Program-made: the position numbers and the translations under genes
Shown: positions 12,201 to 24,091 of the stretch, one piece after another
Layout: each line of letters begins with the position of its first letter
Position numbering within the stretch: the stretch's first letter is position 1
The notes under the pieces: model-generated
What the model saw: the letters and a program-made list of their open reading frames with translations, nothing else
What the model was told of the DNA's origin: nothing
Databases searched by the model: none
NCBI GenBank assembly: GCA_029783825.1
Contig: JAREIK010004364.1
Coordinates: 1-64,000, forward strand
Origin: Sapria himalayana
Taxonomy: Eukaryota; Streptophyta; Magnoliopsida; Malpighiales; Rafflesiaceae
Length of the DNA: 64,000 nt
Reading direction: 5' to 3'

Positions 12201-14251
12201 AAATGTTTTGTCTTTTAGGAGTTTAGCGATTTAGGTTTTTAGGCATTTATTGGTTTATTGGTTTTATTTAATCAATAAAATAACAAAAAAAAAATTTGTA
12301 ATTTTTTCTGATTTTCATAGGTTATAACCTTTGAAAATATAATAATATTTAAAATTTTTAGAAATGTGAATATAATATTTAGTTATAATAATATTAAAAA
12401 TTATATATCATATAAATTCAATATAAATAATTTTATATATAGATATTATAATAATGATCAAAAACTAAATAATAAACTATTAATAATAAGATAGATATTA
12501 ATTAAAAAATATTTACAAAACCCAAATTGATTCAAAATTAAAGTAAAATATATTACTGGATAATAATTTTTAATTTTTAAATTTTTACTTCTTTTATAAG
12601 CGTATATATTTTTTTAATTAAAATTAAACTATTTTATATTATATTTGGCAAACTCATAATTTATTTCATAATAAATATTTCTATAAAAATAAAATAAAAA
12701 AATATTAAAATGAATATATAAACTATAATAAATAGAAATTAAAATTAGAATTATTAATTATTATATATTATATAGCAGTTTAATGGCTTATGTATTTAGG
12801 AATTACGGTGTTTAGGTGTTTACTGATTTAATTGTGTATACATTTAGTGGTTTAAAGGTTTTATTTAAAAAATAAAATAACAAAACATTTATTTTTATTA
12901 TTTTTTGATATTTTCAAAGTTTATAACCTTTGAAAATATAATAATTTTTAAATTTTTTTTAAAAGTGAATACAATATTTTGTTAAATAATCAATATATTT
13001 ATATATCATATTTCAACATAAACAATTTTAGTGATAAATATTATAATAATGATCAAAAAATAAATTAATAATCTATTATTAATAAAGATAGATATCAATT
13101 AAAATATAATTACAAAACATAAAATGATTCATAAGCAAAGTAAAATATATTACTAAATAATAATTTTTTGTTTTAAATTTTTTTTTATTTTAAAAAGTTT
13201 ATCTATAATTTTTTGATTAAAAATAATTTACATAAATTATATTTGTCTAACTCATAATTTTTTTTTCAATTAATATTTATATAAAAAAAAATTAATAATT
13301 AATATGAATATTAAAATTATAATGAAAGAAAAATGAGATTTATTATTTATTATTTAGGGTATACCGGTTTAATTTAAGTTATATCTATCTTACTAATAAT
13401 TAATTTTGTAATTAATATTTTTATAAAAATAAACTAATAAATTATTAAAATAAAAATTTTAAATTATACTGAAGAAAAATTAAAATTAGATCTATGATTT
13501 TTTTTAATGTATACCAGTTTAATGGTTTAAGTATTTTGAGGTTTTGTCGTTTACTAGTTTAGCGATTTATGTTTTTATGCATTTAGTGATTTATAGGTTT
13601 TATTTCAACAATAAAATAACAAAAGAAAATTGTAATTTTTTGTCAATTTCAAATGTCATAACCTTTGAGAATTTAATAATATTTAAAATTTTTAGAAATT
13701 TGAATACAATATTTAGTTATAATAATTTTAATAATTCTATATCATATAAAATAAATATAAACAATTTTATTGATAGATATTATAATAATGATCAAAAATT
13801 AAATTAATAAAATATTTATAATAAGATAAATATTAATTAAAAAATATTTACAAAACCCAAATTGATTCAAAATTAAAGTAAAATATATTAGTTGATAATA
13901 AATTTTAATTTTTAATAATACTTCTTTTATACTTCTTTTAAAAGCGTATATATATTTTTTGATTAAAAATAAATTATTTAAATTATGTGTCGCACTCATA
14001 ATTTATTTTGTAATAAAAATTTATATAAAAAAAACTAATAAATAATTAAAATTAATATTTAAAATTATAATAAATTTAAATAAAAATTCAATTTATTATT
14101 TATTAAGAAGTATATAGCAGTTTAATGGTTTATGTGTATAGGCATTACGGGGTTTAGGAGTTTACTGATATAACTGTGTATGCATTTAGTGGTTTATAGG
14201 TTTTATTTAAAAAATAAAATAACATAAAATTTATTTTTATTATTTTTTCAT

Positions 14252-14279
14252 ATTTCCAAAGGTTATAACCTTTGGAAAT
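14252..14279. repeat. 28-bp palindrome with symmetric change in both arms
   Basis: The left half reads ATTTCCAAAGGTTA and the right half is its exact reverse complement. Relative to the usual core, one T>C and the matching A>G have occurred at mirror positions, so symmetry is retained. Confidence 0.9.
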
Positions 14280-17200
14280 ATTATAATTTTTATATTTTTT
14301 TCAAAAGTGAATTCAATATTTAGTTATAATAATCATTATATTTATATATCATATAAATTCAATATGAATAATTTTATTAATAAATATTCTAATAATGATC
14401 AAAAAATAAATTAATAAGCAATTATTAATAAGATAGATATAAATTAAAATATAATTATAAAACCTAAAATGATTCAGAAGGAGAGCAAAATATATTACTA
14501 TATAATAAATTTTAGTTCTTAAATTTTTTATTCTTTTTATAAGTTTATCTATATTTTTTGATGAAAAATATTTTATATAAATTATATTTGTCTAACTCAT
14601 AATTTATTTTGTTATTAAAATTTATATAAAAATAAATGAAAAAAAAATTAAAATGAATATTTTAAATTAAAATAAAAAAAATAATATTGAGATTTTTTAT
14701 TTATTATTTAGGGTTACCGGTTTAAAAGGATTATTATTTATTTTTTAGGGTTTTAGAGATTTAAGAGTTATTAAATTAAGTGTTTAGGCATTTAGTGGTT
14801 TATAGGTTTTATTTAAATAATGAAATATCGAAAAAATATTATTTTTTATTTTTTCACAATTTTAAAGGTTATAAACTTTGAAAATATAATAATTTTAAAA
14901 TTTTTTTCAAAAGTGAATTCAATATTTAGTTATAATAATCATTATATTTATATATCATATAAATTCAATATAAACAATTTAATTGATATATATTCTAATA
15001 ATGATCAAAAAATAAATTAATAATCTATTATTAATAAGATAGATATCAATTAAAATATAATTACAAACCAATAATGATTCAGGAGCATAGCAAATTATTT
15101 TATTATATAATAATTTTCTGTTTCTAATTTTTTTTTAATAAGTTTATCTATATTTTTTTTATAAAAAATAATTTATATAAATTATAATTTTCTAACTCAT
15201 AATTTATGTTTTAATTAATATTTATATAAAAATAAACAAATAAATAATTAAAATGAATATTTAAAATTATAATAAAAAAATGAGATTTATTATTTATTAT
15301 TTAGGGTATACTGGTCTAATTTAAATTATATCTGTCTCACTAATAATTTATTTTGTAATTAATATTTCTATAAAAATAAACTGATAAATAATTATAATAA
15401 AAATTTAAAACTATACTGAATAAAAATTAAAATGATATTTATGATTTATTATTAATGTATACTAGTTTAATAGTTTAAGTATTTAGAGGTTTTGTCTTTT
15501 AGGAGTTTAGTGATTTAGGGTTTTAGGCATTTAGTGGTTTATAGGTTTTATTTAAACAATAAAATTACTAAAAAAAATTTAATTTTTTGTCATTTTCAAA
15601 GGTTATAACCTTTCAAAATATAATAATATTTAAAAATTTTTGAAATATGAATACAATATTTAGTTATAATACTATTAATAATTATATATCATATAAATTA
15701 AATATAAACAATTTTATTTATAGATATTATAATAATGATCAAAAATTAAATTAATAAACTATTAATAATTAGATAGATATTCATTAAAAAATGTTTACAA
15801 AACATAAATTGATACAAAATTAAAGTAAAAAATATTATTGGATAAAAATTATTAATTTTTAAATTTTTACTTCTTTTATAAGCGTAAATATTTTTTTATT
15901 AAAAATAAATTATTTAAATTATATTTGTCGCACTCACAATTTATTTTGTAATAAAAATTAATAAAATAATAAACTAATAAATAATTAAAATGAATATTAA
16001 AATTATAATAAATTAAAATAAAAATTAGATTTCTTAATTATTAAGTAGTCTATAGTGGTTTAATGCTTTATGTATTTAGGCATTACGGGCTTTAGGAGTT
16101 TACTAATTTATTTGTGTATGCATGTAGTGGTTTAATAGTTTTATTTAAAAATTAAAATAACAAAAAATTTATTTTTATTTTATATTTTCAAAGGTTATTA
16201 CCTTTGAAAATATAATAATTTTTAAATTTTTTTCAAATGTGAATTCAATATTTAGTTATAATAATCATTATATTTATGTATCATATAAATTCAATATAAA
16301 CAAGATTATTGATAAATATTCTAATAATGATCAAAAAATAAATTAATAATCTATTATTAATAAGATAGATATCAAATAAAATATAATAACAAAACCTATA
16401 ATGAGTCAGAAGCAAAGCAAATTATATTATAATATAATAATTTTTTGTTTATAATTTTTTTTTCTTTTAATAAGTTTATCTATATTTTTTTGATGAAAAT
16501 TAATTTATATAAATTATATTTGTCTAACTGATAATTTATTTTTTAATTAATATTTATATAAAAATAAACAAATAAATAATTAAAATGAATATTTAAAATT
16601 ATAATGAAAAAAAATGAGATTTATTCTTTATTATTTAGGGTATACCAGTTTAATTTAAATTATATCTGTCTCACTAAAAATTTATTTTGTAATTAATATT
16701 TCAATAAAAATAAACTGCTAAATAATTAAAATAAAAATTTAAAATTATACTGAATAAAAATTAAAAAGATATTTATGAATTATTATTAATGTATACCAGT
16801 TTAATATTTTAAGTATTTAATGGTTTTGTCGTTTAGGACTTTAGCGATTTATATTTTTAGGCATTTAGTGGTTTATAAGTTTTGTTAAAAAAATGAAATT
16901 ACAAAATAATTATTTTTGAAATTTTTTCACATTTTCTAAGGTTATAACCTTTGACAATATAATAATTTTATAATATTTTAAAAATGTGAATAAAATATTT
17001 AGTAATAATAATCATTATAATTATAAATAATATAAACGAAATATAAATAATTTTATTCATAGATATGATATTAATTATCAAAAAATAAATTAATATGTTA
17101 TTATTATTATGATGGATATAAATTAAAATATTAATGCAAAACCTAAAATTATTCAAAATCCAAGTAAAATTTATTACTAAATAATAATTTTTGTTTTTTA

Positions 17201-18529
17201 GTTTTTGCTTCTTTTTATAAGCTTATATTTTTTTTGATGAAAAATAATTTATTTAAATTATATTTGTATCACTAATAATTTATTTTATAATTAATATTTT
17301 AATAAATTATTTAAATTATATTTAAGGTTTACGAGTTTAAACATTTAATTATTTAGGGGCTTTTGTGTTTAGGAGTTTAGATGTTTAAGTGTTTAGGCAT
17401 TTAGTGGTTTATAAGTTTTATTTAAACACTGATATAACAAAAAATTTATTTATAATATTTTTTCTAATTTGTGAACATTATGTCCTTTGAAAATATCAAA
17501 ATTTTTAAATTTTTTTCAAATGTAAATATACTATTTATTTATAATAATCTTCATAATTATAATTCATTTAAATTCAAAATAAATAGTTATATTGCTAGAT
17601 ATTATAATTATGATCAAAAAATTAATAAAATAGTTATTATTTAAAATGTAATTGCAAAATCTAAATTTATTCAAATCAAAGTAAAATATATTACTAAATA
17701 ATAGTTTTTTTAATGTTTTGCTTTTTTTATAACTTTATATTTTGTTATTAAAAATAAATTATTTAAATTATATTTATCTTACTCATAAGTTATTTTGTAA
17801 TTTATAATTCTATAATAATAAACTACTAAATAATTAAAATGAATATTTAAAATTATAATGAATATAAATAAAATTGAGATTTATTATTTATTATTCAGGA
17901 TATACCGATTTAATGGTTTAAGTATTTAGGTGTTTTGTGGTTTAGGAGTTTAGTGATTTAATAGTTTAGACCTTTAGTGATATAGTTTTATTTAGAATGA
18001 AAAAACACAAAATTTATTTTTAAAATATAATAATTGTTAATTTTTTTTAAATGTGAATATAATATTTAGTTCTAATAATCATAATAATTTTATATAATGT
18101 AAACTCAATATAAATAATTTTATTGATAGATATTATAATAATGATCAATAAATAAATTAATAAACTTGTATTTATAAGAATGATATAAATTAAAATATAA
18201 TTCTAAAATATAAAATAATTCAAAATCAAAATAAGATATATTATTAAATAATAATTTTTTATTTTTAAAATTTTGCCCCTTTTTATGAGCATTTTTTTGA
18301 TGAAAAATAAATTATTTTAATTATATATGTTGCACTGATAATTTATTTTGTATTTAATATTTCTATAAAAATAAACTGATAAATAATTAAAATGAATATT
18401 TAAAATTATAATGAATACTAATAAAACTGAGATTTATGATTTATTATTTAGACTATACTAATTTAATGTTTTAAGTATTTATGGTCTTCAGGGTTTAGGA
18501 GTTTAGTCATTTTAGTATTATTCATTTAG

Positions 18530-20550
18530 TGGTTTATAAGTTTTATATAAATAATGAAATAAAAAAAATTATTTTTGTTATTTTTTCTCATTTTGAAGGT
18601 TATAACCTTTGAAAATATAATAATTTTTTACTTTTTTTTGACAAGTGAATACATTATGAAGTTATAATAATCATAATAATTATATATCATATAAATTCAA
18701 TATAAACTATTTTATTGATATTTATTATAATAATGATCATAAAAAGTAATAACCTATTATTAATAAGATAAATATTGTTTAAAATATATTTGCAAAACCT
18801 AAAATGACTCAAAATCAAAGTGAAATATTTTACTAAATATTAATTTTAAATTTTTAAATTTTTGTATCCATTTATAAGCCTATATATTTTTTGATGAAAA
18901 AATTATTTAAATTATATTTGTCTCACTAATAATTTATTTTTTAATTTATATTTCTATAAAATTAAACTAATAAATAATTAAAATTTATATTAAAAATTAT
19001 AATAAATACTAAAAAAAATGAGATTTATGATTTATTATTTAGGGTATAACTATTTAATTGTTTAAGTTTTTTGTGGTTTTGGGGTTAAAGAGTTTATTGA
19101 TTTATATGTCTACACATTTTAGTGTTTATAGGCTTTATTTAATCAATGAAATAACAAAAAATTTATTTTATGAATTTTCGTCATTGTCAAAGGTTAAGAC
19201 CTTTAAAAATATAATAATTTTTTAATAGTTCTAAAATATGAATACAATACTTAGTTATAAGAATCTTAATAATTATATTTGTTGTAGTTTCAAAATAAAA
19301 AATTGTATTAATATATATTATAATAATGATCAAAAAATAAATTAATAAACTATTATTAATAAGATAGATATTAATTAAAATATATTTGCACAACCAAAAA
19401 TAATTCAAAATCAAAGTAAATTATTTTACTTAATAAAATTTTAAATTTTTGAAATTTTGTTTATTTTTATAAGCTTATATTTTTTTTCATTAAAAATAAT
19501 TTATTTAAATTATATCTATCACACTCATTATTTAATTTGTAATTAATATTTCTATAAAAATAAACAAAAAAATAATTAAAATGAATATTTACAAATATAA
19601 TAAATACATATAAAAATGAGATTTATTATTAATTTTTTATGTTATAAGGTTTAATGGTTTAAGTATTTTGGGGGTTTTGGGGTTTAGGAGTCTAGAGATT
19701 TAAATGTTTAGTCATTAAGTGGTTTATAAGTCTTATTTAAATAATAAAATAAAAAAAATATTTTTGTGATTTTTTATCATTTTTGAAGGTTATAACCTTT
19801 GAAAATATAATAAATTTTAATTTATTTTCAAATGTAATTATAATATTTAGTTATAATAACTTAATAATTATAAGACATTTTAATTGAATATAAGTAAATT
19901 TATTGTTCGATATTAAAAAATGATCAAATAATTAATTAATAAACTATTATTAATAAGATTGATCGTAATTAAAATATAATTGCAAAACCAATATATAATG
20001 AATCAAAATCAAAGTAAAATATATTACTAAATAATAATTTTTTGTTTTTAAATTTTTACTTCTTTATATAAGCTTATTTTTTTTTGGTTAAAAAATAAAT
20101 TATTTAAATTATATTTGTCTCACTCATTATTTATTTTGTGATTGATATTTCTCTAAAAAATAAAATAATAAATAATTAAAATGAATATTTAAAATTATAA
20201 TGAATAGAAATTAAAATGAGATTTATGATTTATTATATATGGTATGTCGGTTTAATGGTTTGATTATTTAGTGGTTTATAGGTTTTATTTATATAATAAA
20301 AATTTAAAATTCTATTTTTGATTTTTTCTGATTTTCAAAGGTTATAACCTTTGAAAATAAAATAATTTTTAAAATTTTTTGAAATGTAATTACCATGTAT
20401 AATTATATTAATCTTACTAATTATATATCATATAAATTCAATATAAATAATTTTAATGATAGATAAAATAATAATGATCAAAAATTAAATTAATAGACAT
20501 TTATTAATAATATAAATATTAATTAAAATATATTTACATAACACAAAATA
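18530..20550 (+). repeat. satellite higher-order block ABCD, copy 3
   Basis: Subtypes A (about 18600), B (TAGTTCTAAAATATGAATAC near 19226), C (AATTATAAGACATTTTAATT near 19866) and D (ACCATGTATAATTATATTAA near 20393) occur in the same order as in the blocks at 1 and 8551. Confidence 0.7.
20331..20358. repeat. 28-bp perfect palindrome (satellite core)
   Basis: Same core as at 668, in a D-type monomer. Confidence 0.9.
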
Positions 20551-20927
20551 ATTCAAAATGAAATCAAAATATATTACTAAATAATAATACTTAATTTTTA
20601 TAATTTTCCTTCTTTTTATAAGCATATATTTTTTTAAAAAAATAAATTATTTAAATAATATTTGTCTCACTCGATGTTTATTTTGTAATTAATTTTTCTA
20701 AAAAATTAAACTATAAATAATTAAAATTAATATTTTAAATTATAATAAATAGAAATAAAAATGAGAGTTATTATTTATTAAGTAGTATATAGCTGTTAAA
20801 AGTTTTATGTATTTAAGGGTTTCAGGATTTATGAGCTTACTAATTTATGTATGTAAGCTTTTAATGATCTATAGGTTTTATTTAAAAAATGAAATAATAA
20901 AAAATTTATTTTTTTTTATTTTTTAAC

Positions 20928-20955
20928 ATTTTCAAAGGTTATAACCTTTGAAAAT
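20928..20955. repeat. 28-bp perfect palindrome (satellite core)
   Basis: Same core, 597 bp after the previous one; this gives a clean single-monomer period. Confidence 0.9.
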
Positions 20956-21895
20956 ATAATAATTTTAATTTTTTTTTCAAAAGTGAATACAATATTTAGT
21001 TATAATAATCATTATATTTATATTTCATATAAATTCAATATAAACATTTTTATTGATAAATATTCTAATAATGATGAAAAAATAAATTAATAATCTATTA
21101 TTAATAAGATAGATATCAATTAAAATATATTTATAAAACCTAAAATGATTTATAAGCAAAGTAAAATATCTTACTATATAATAATTTTTTGTTTTGATAT
21201 TTCTTTTTCTTTTAAAAAGTTTATCTATATTATTTTGATGAAAAATAATTTATATACATTTTTATTTGTGTAACTCATAATTTATTTTGTAATTAATATT
21301 TATATTAAAATAAACAAATAAATAATTAAATCTGAATATTTAAAATTAAAATGGAAAAAAATGAGATTTATTCGTTATTATATATGATATACCAGTTTTA
21401 TATAAATTAGATCAGTCTCACTAATAATTTATTTTGTAATTAATATTTCTATAAAAATAAACTGATAATTAATTAAAATTATACTGAATAATTAAAATAA
21501 TTTATTTTGTTCCTCTCTCAACTTTAGAATGATTGCTAAAGCTTTAACCAAAATAATAGAAGCTTTTACTTTATCTTTATTATGTCTCACCATATTTGAT
21601 GTTGAATCACTAGGCTATCAAAGGTAATTTGACTCATGCACACGAACAGACTAAACCAATGTTGTCCCCCTATGTGTTGAAATAGCTAGTTGTTGAGGCT
21701 GCTATTTATATTGATTATTGTAATTTCTTCTAAAATATCTCTCATGCACACACTCAAAGCAATTTTTTTAAAACATAGTTCACCTCTAAAAAATTACCAC
21801 CTTGTAGGCTATTAGAACAAACTAGCCCGAGGGTTGTTATAGGAGGGCAAGAAGTTTGGGCTCTCTTTCAATCAAGAATCAAAAAAATTATTTTA

Positions 21896-22122
21896 TTGGC
21901 ATATCTAAGCCTTTTTTTATAACCTCATGGATATGAAAAGTATCATTTCTTTCTTTTTATATTAAATAAGTTATGTATACAAGCTCACAATACCCAAAAA
22001 GGTGTAAATTGGCATGTCTAAGCCTTTTTTTATATCCTCATGGATATGAAAAGTATCATTTCTTTCTTTTTATATTAAATGAGTAATGTAATCAAGCTCA
22101 CAATACCCAAAAAGGCATAAAT
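21896..22122 (+). repeat. 113-bp tandem duplication inside insert A
   Basis: Two near-identical units start at TTGGCATATCTAAGCC (21896) and TTGGCATGTCTAAGCC (22009), each ending in ACCCAAAAAGG. Insert B has a single unit (48100-48214), so the duplication happened after the A/B split, or B lost a unit. Confidence 0.88.
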
Positions 22123-22720
22123 AAATCATAATCATATGTATAAATTATTTTAATCATTGCTCAAAATATTAGTCTTGCATATTGACACTTGAGGTCACAA
22201 ATCAAAGGAAAAAGCCAAAGTGATATTTCCAATCCCAAGAATTTTAGTTAAAGAAAGTTATAAAGAGTAGTACTCAAGCTTTAACTATATCTAAGGTCAT
22301 GACTTTTTCTCTTGAGGAATGTCCTAAGTTACAATCATTCCTAGTGCAATGACTTTGCAATAAAAAGATAAAATGCACAAGCTATGGTCATACCCAATAC
22401 TATGACCCATTATTATAATGATTAAATATGCATTCATGATCATTCTTAGTGCCATAACAATATGTTCAACAGAGAGACACAAGTTATGGCATATTCTGAT
22501 CGATATGATTTTGTGTTCTAGAGATAAAATATACAATCATGAACATTGCTAAAGCTACAAAAATCTAAAGCAAGAAAGAGACTGAATCCATAACTCACCC
22601 CTAGAGTAATGACTTTGTGTTACATATACAAAAAGATAAATCTGTGACATTACTAAACATTGTAAATTTCAATTTAAATTTAACACTTAGTCATTTGATT
22701 ATAAAAGTGCAAAACATGAG

Positions 22721-22797
22721 ATTTAGGATTTAGGTTTTATGGGTTGGGGTTATAGTTTATGGTTTAAGTTTTAGGATTTAAAGTTTAGGGTTTATGG
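22721..22797 (+). repeat. degenerate telomere-like run
   Basis: Imperfect TTTAGGG-type units (ATTTAGG, TTTAGG, GGGTTGGGGTT, AGTTTAGGGTTTATGG). Directly followed by poly(T). It resembles the Arabidopsis-type telomere repeat but is too degenerate to be a true telomere remnant with certainty. Confidence 0.6.
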
Positions 22798-22819
22798 TTT
22801 TTTTTTTGTTTTTTTTTTT
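22798..22819 (-). other. poly(A) tract of a minus-strand transcript end
   Basis: A 22-bp T run with one G. On the minus strand it is an A tract that follows an AATAAA (22833-22838) by about 13 bases, the spacing expected of a polyadenylated 3' end. The same arrangement occurs in insert B. Confidence 0.55.
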
Positions 22820-23337
22820 GGAAAATATACACTTTATTTATCATTTAGGCACACAACTTACAAGATACTAAAAAACTGAATAATTTAGGCCAACCCACCA
22901 AATCCTATGAACCTTAATGATTCTATGCATAAAATACATAAAAAAATATAATGCCTAATAATTCGAAGCGTACAAATACAACTAAAATCACCTGGCATTC
23001 CCGGACTTCAGAGTTGGCATTGAGTCATTATGCGAACTACGTCCTTTCCATTCGGATTTGTCCAAGCCTTTTGGAGGAACCTGAATGATGCACCATAATA
23101 AAACTATGCAAATATAAGATTGTGCATGTCTATGACATGCAACATCAAGCATTTGCCTATGCCATTCTTATTAAATTGAATACATGTTAAACTAAATACC
23201 CATAAATCCACAAGTCCATATCTACGGCACTTTGTCAATTCATTCTCACCTGTGAAATCAACATTCTTCTGCTCCAATGATTTTTAAAAGAGTATCTCTT
23301 GGGTTAGAATGCTTCCTCCTCGAGCTCCAAGAAGTGG
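22820..23337 (-). pseudogene. 3' end of an unidentified plant gene (copy A)
   Basis: Minus-strand gene fragment of unknown function. An exon-like stretch at 23337-23250 (acceptor CATACAG, donor CACAG/GTGAG) encodes something close to PLLGARGGSILTQEILF, then meets an in-frame TAA. A 169-bp GT-AG intron (23249-23081) follows. The next exon, 23080-22988, is open for 30 codons starting VPPKGLDKSEWKGR and ending TLKSGNAR before TGA. A 3' untranslated region of about 150 bp leads to AATAAA and the poly(A) tract. Frames of the two exons do not join cleanly, consistent with a decayed gene or wrong exon limits. I do not recognise the protein. The fragment keeps an intron, so it is not a simple processed copy despite the A tract. 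Confidence 0.45.
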
Positions 23338-23602
23338 CTGTATGTTGCACCGACAAAATATCAAAAAATATGCATGCATCGAGTGCATGTGTGATGAGGT
23401 CCATCTCATAGTCTAATTATCTACGCGTACAACCAACCTAGAATACAAGTAAAATTACAAAATGCTATAAAGATGGGTCTTCTGCTCCCGGGAGTGTTGC
23501 ATCGCCTAATGTGTATTTACATAATGCATTAGTGGGCCCCACTTAGAGATACTCATTGGTCTAGTTGCCCTCATTGCATGCTACATAGAGAAGAGACAAA
23601 AT

Positions 23603-23619
23603 TGTGTGTGTGTGTGTGT
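23603..23619 (+). repeat. (TG)n microsatellite
   Basis: Eight TG units inside insert A. The segment around it (about 23535-23655) is deleted in insert B. Confidence 0.9.
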
Positions 23620-24091
23620 CATGATCCATCTCTGCAAGTACATGGTCATACAAAGTCTAAAATATAAATAAGACTACAAACATAAACTACAAGTTTGAAT
23701 CTTTCGCTCCCGTGTGGCTAGTCTAGACTCCATTTCTTACAAGCCCTGCTTGTTGAGGCTTCAAATTTTTCCGACTCTCCTATTAATCATGGATTACCCA
23801 CTACTCCTGCTGGGCAATGGTTGGGTGGCCCTCTATGCTTCCTGATAGGGCTAGGGGGACCCATTTATAGCTACTCCTGGGTTTTCTCCTTACCACTTTG
23901 CTCGGTCGCGTCAGTTGTCTGAATGTTATCATCCCAGCAAGCTAGTGGGGCCCTCTACAAGCTGGTGGCCCATACTTCTGGCTGCTTTTAAGACTTGCTG
24001 GCCCCTCTAAATGCTACACCAAAATGGACAAGAATATGTGCACGTGTGTAATATGGTCCCTCGCTATGTGTGTGTGGTGTAGTAGTAACAA

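Larger units (their letters stand above)
10601..21494 (+). repeat. AT-rich satellite array, forward
   Basis: Continuous forward monomers with cores near 10990, 11580, 12330, 12925, 13658, 14265, 14872, 15604, 16197, 16945, 17475, 18603, 19197, 19792, 20344 and 20941. Spacing is mostly 590-610 bp. Some steps are about 735 bp because an extra partial unit, marked by TTAGATCCGTTTTACTAATA-type phrases (12048, 13380, 15325, 16650), is inserted after GGTATACC. From about 18530 to 20550 it repeats the ABCD subtype order a third time. Small open frames throughout are A+T-rich shadows with no domain. Confidence 0.8.
21495..24091. other. insert A: non-satellite mosaic with gene debris
   Basis: A 2.6-kb block of ordinary base composition interrupts the satellite. 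The left junction follows ATACTGAATAATTAAAAT; on the right the satellite resumes at TTTTAGGAGTTTAGTAATTT. From left to right it holds unrecognised sequence, a 113-bp tandem duplication, weakly repeated segments near 22336 and 22441, a telomere-like run, a poly(T) tract, a minus-strand gene 3' end, and more unrecognised sequence with a GT microsatellite. It is homologous to insert B (47700-49904), which is about 390 bp shorter through several deletions. I see no terminal inverted repeats or target duplication, so it does not look like a simple transposon insertion. The surrounding satellite is duplicated along with it. Confidence 0.8.

Noticed and set aside
22721..22797. True telomere or chromosome end
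   Set aside because: Units are too degenerate and short and are flanked on both sides by other DNA.
21495..24091. Insert A as a Helitron or LTR retrotransposon
   Set aside because: I see no TC...CTRR ends with hairpin, no long terminal repeats, no polymerase motifs and no target duplication at its junctions.
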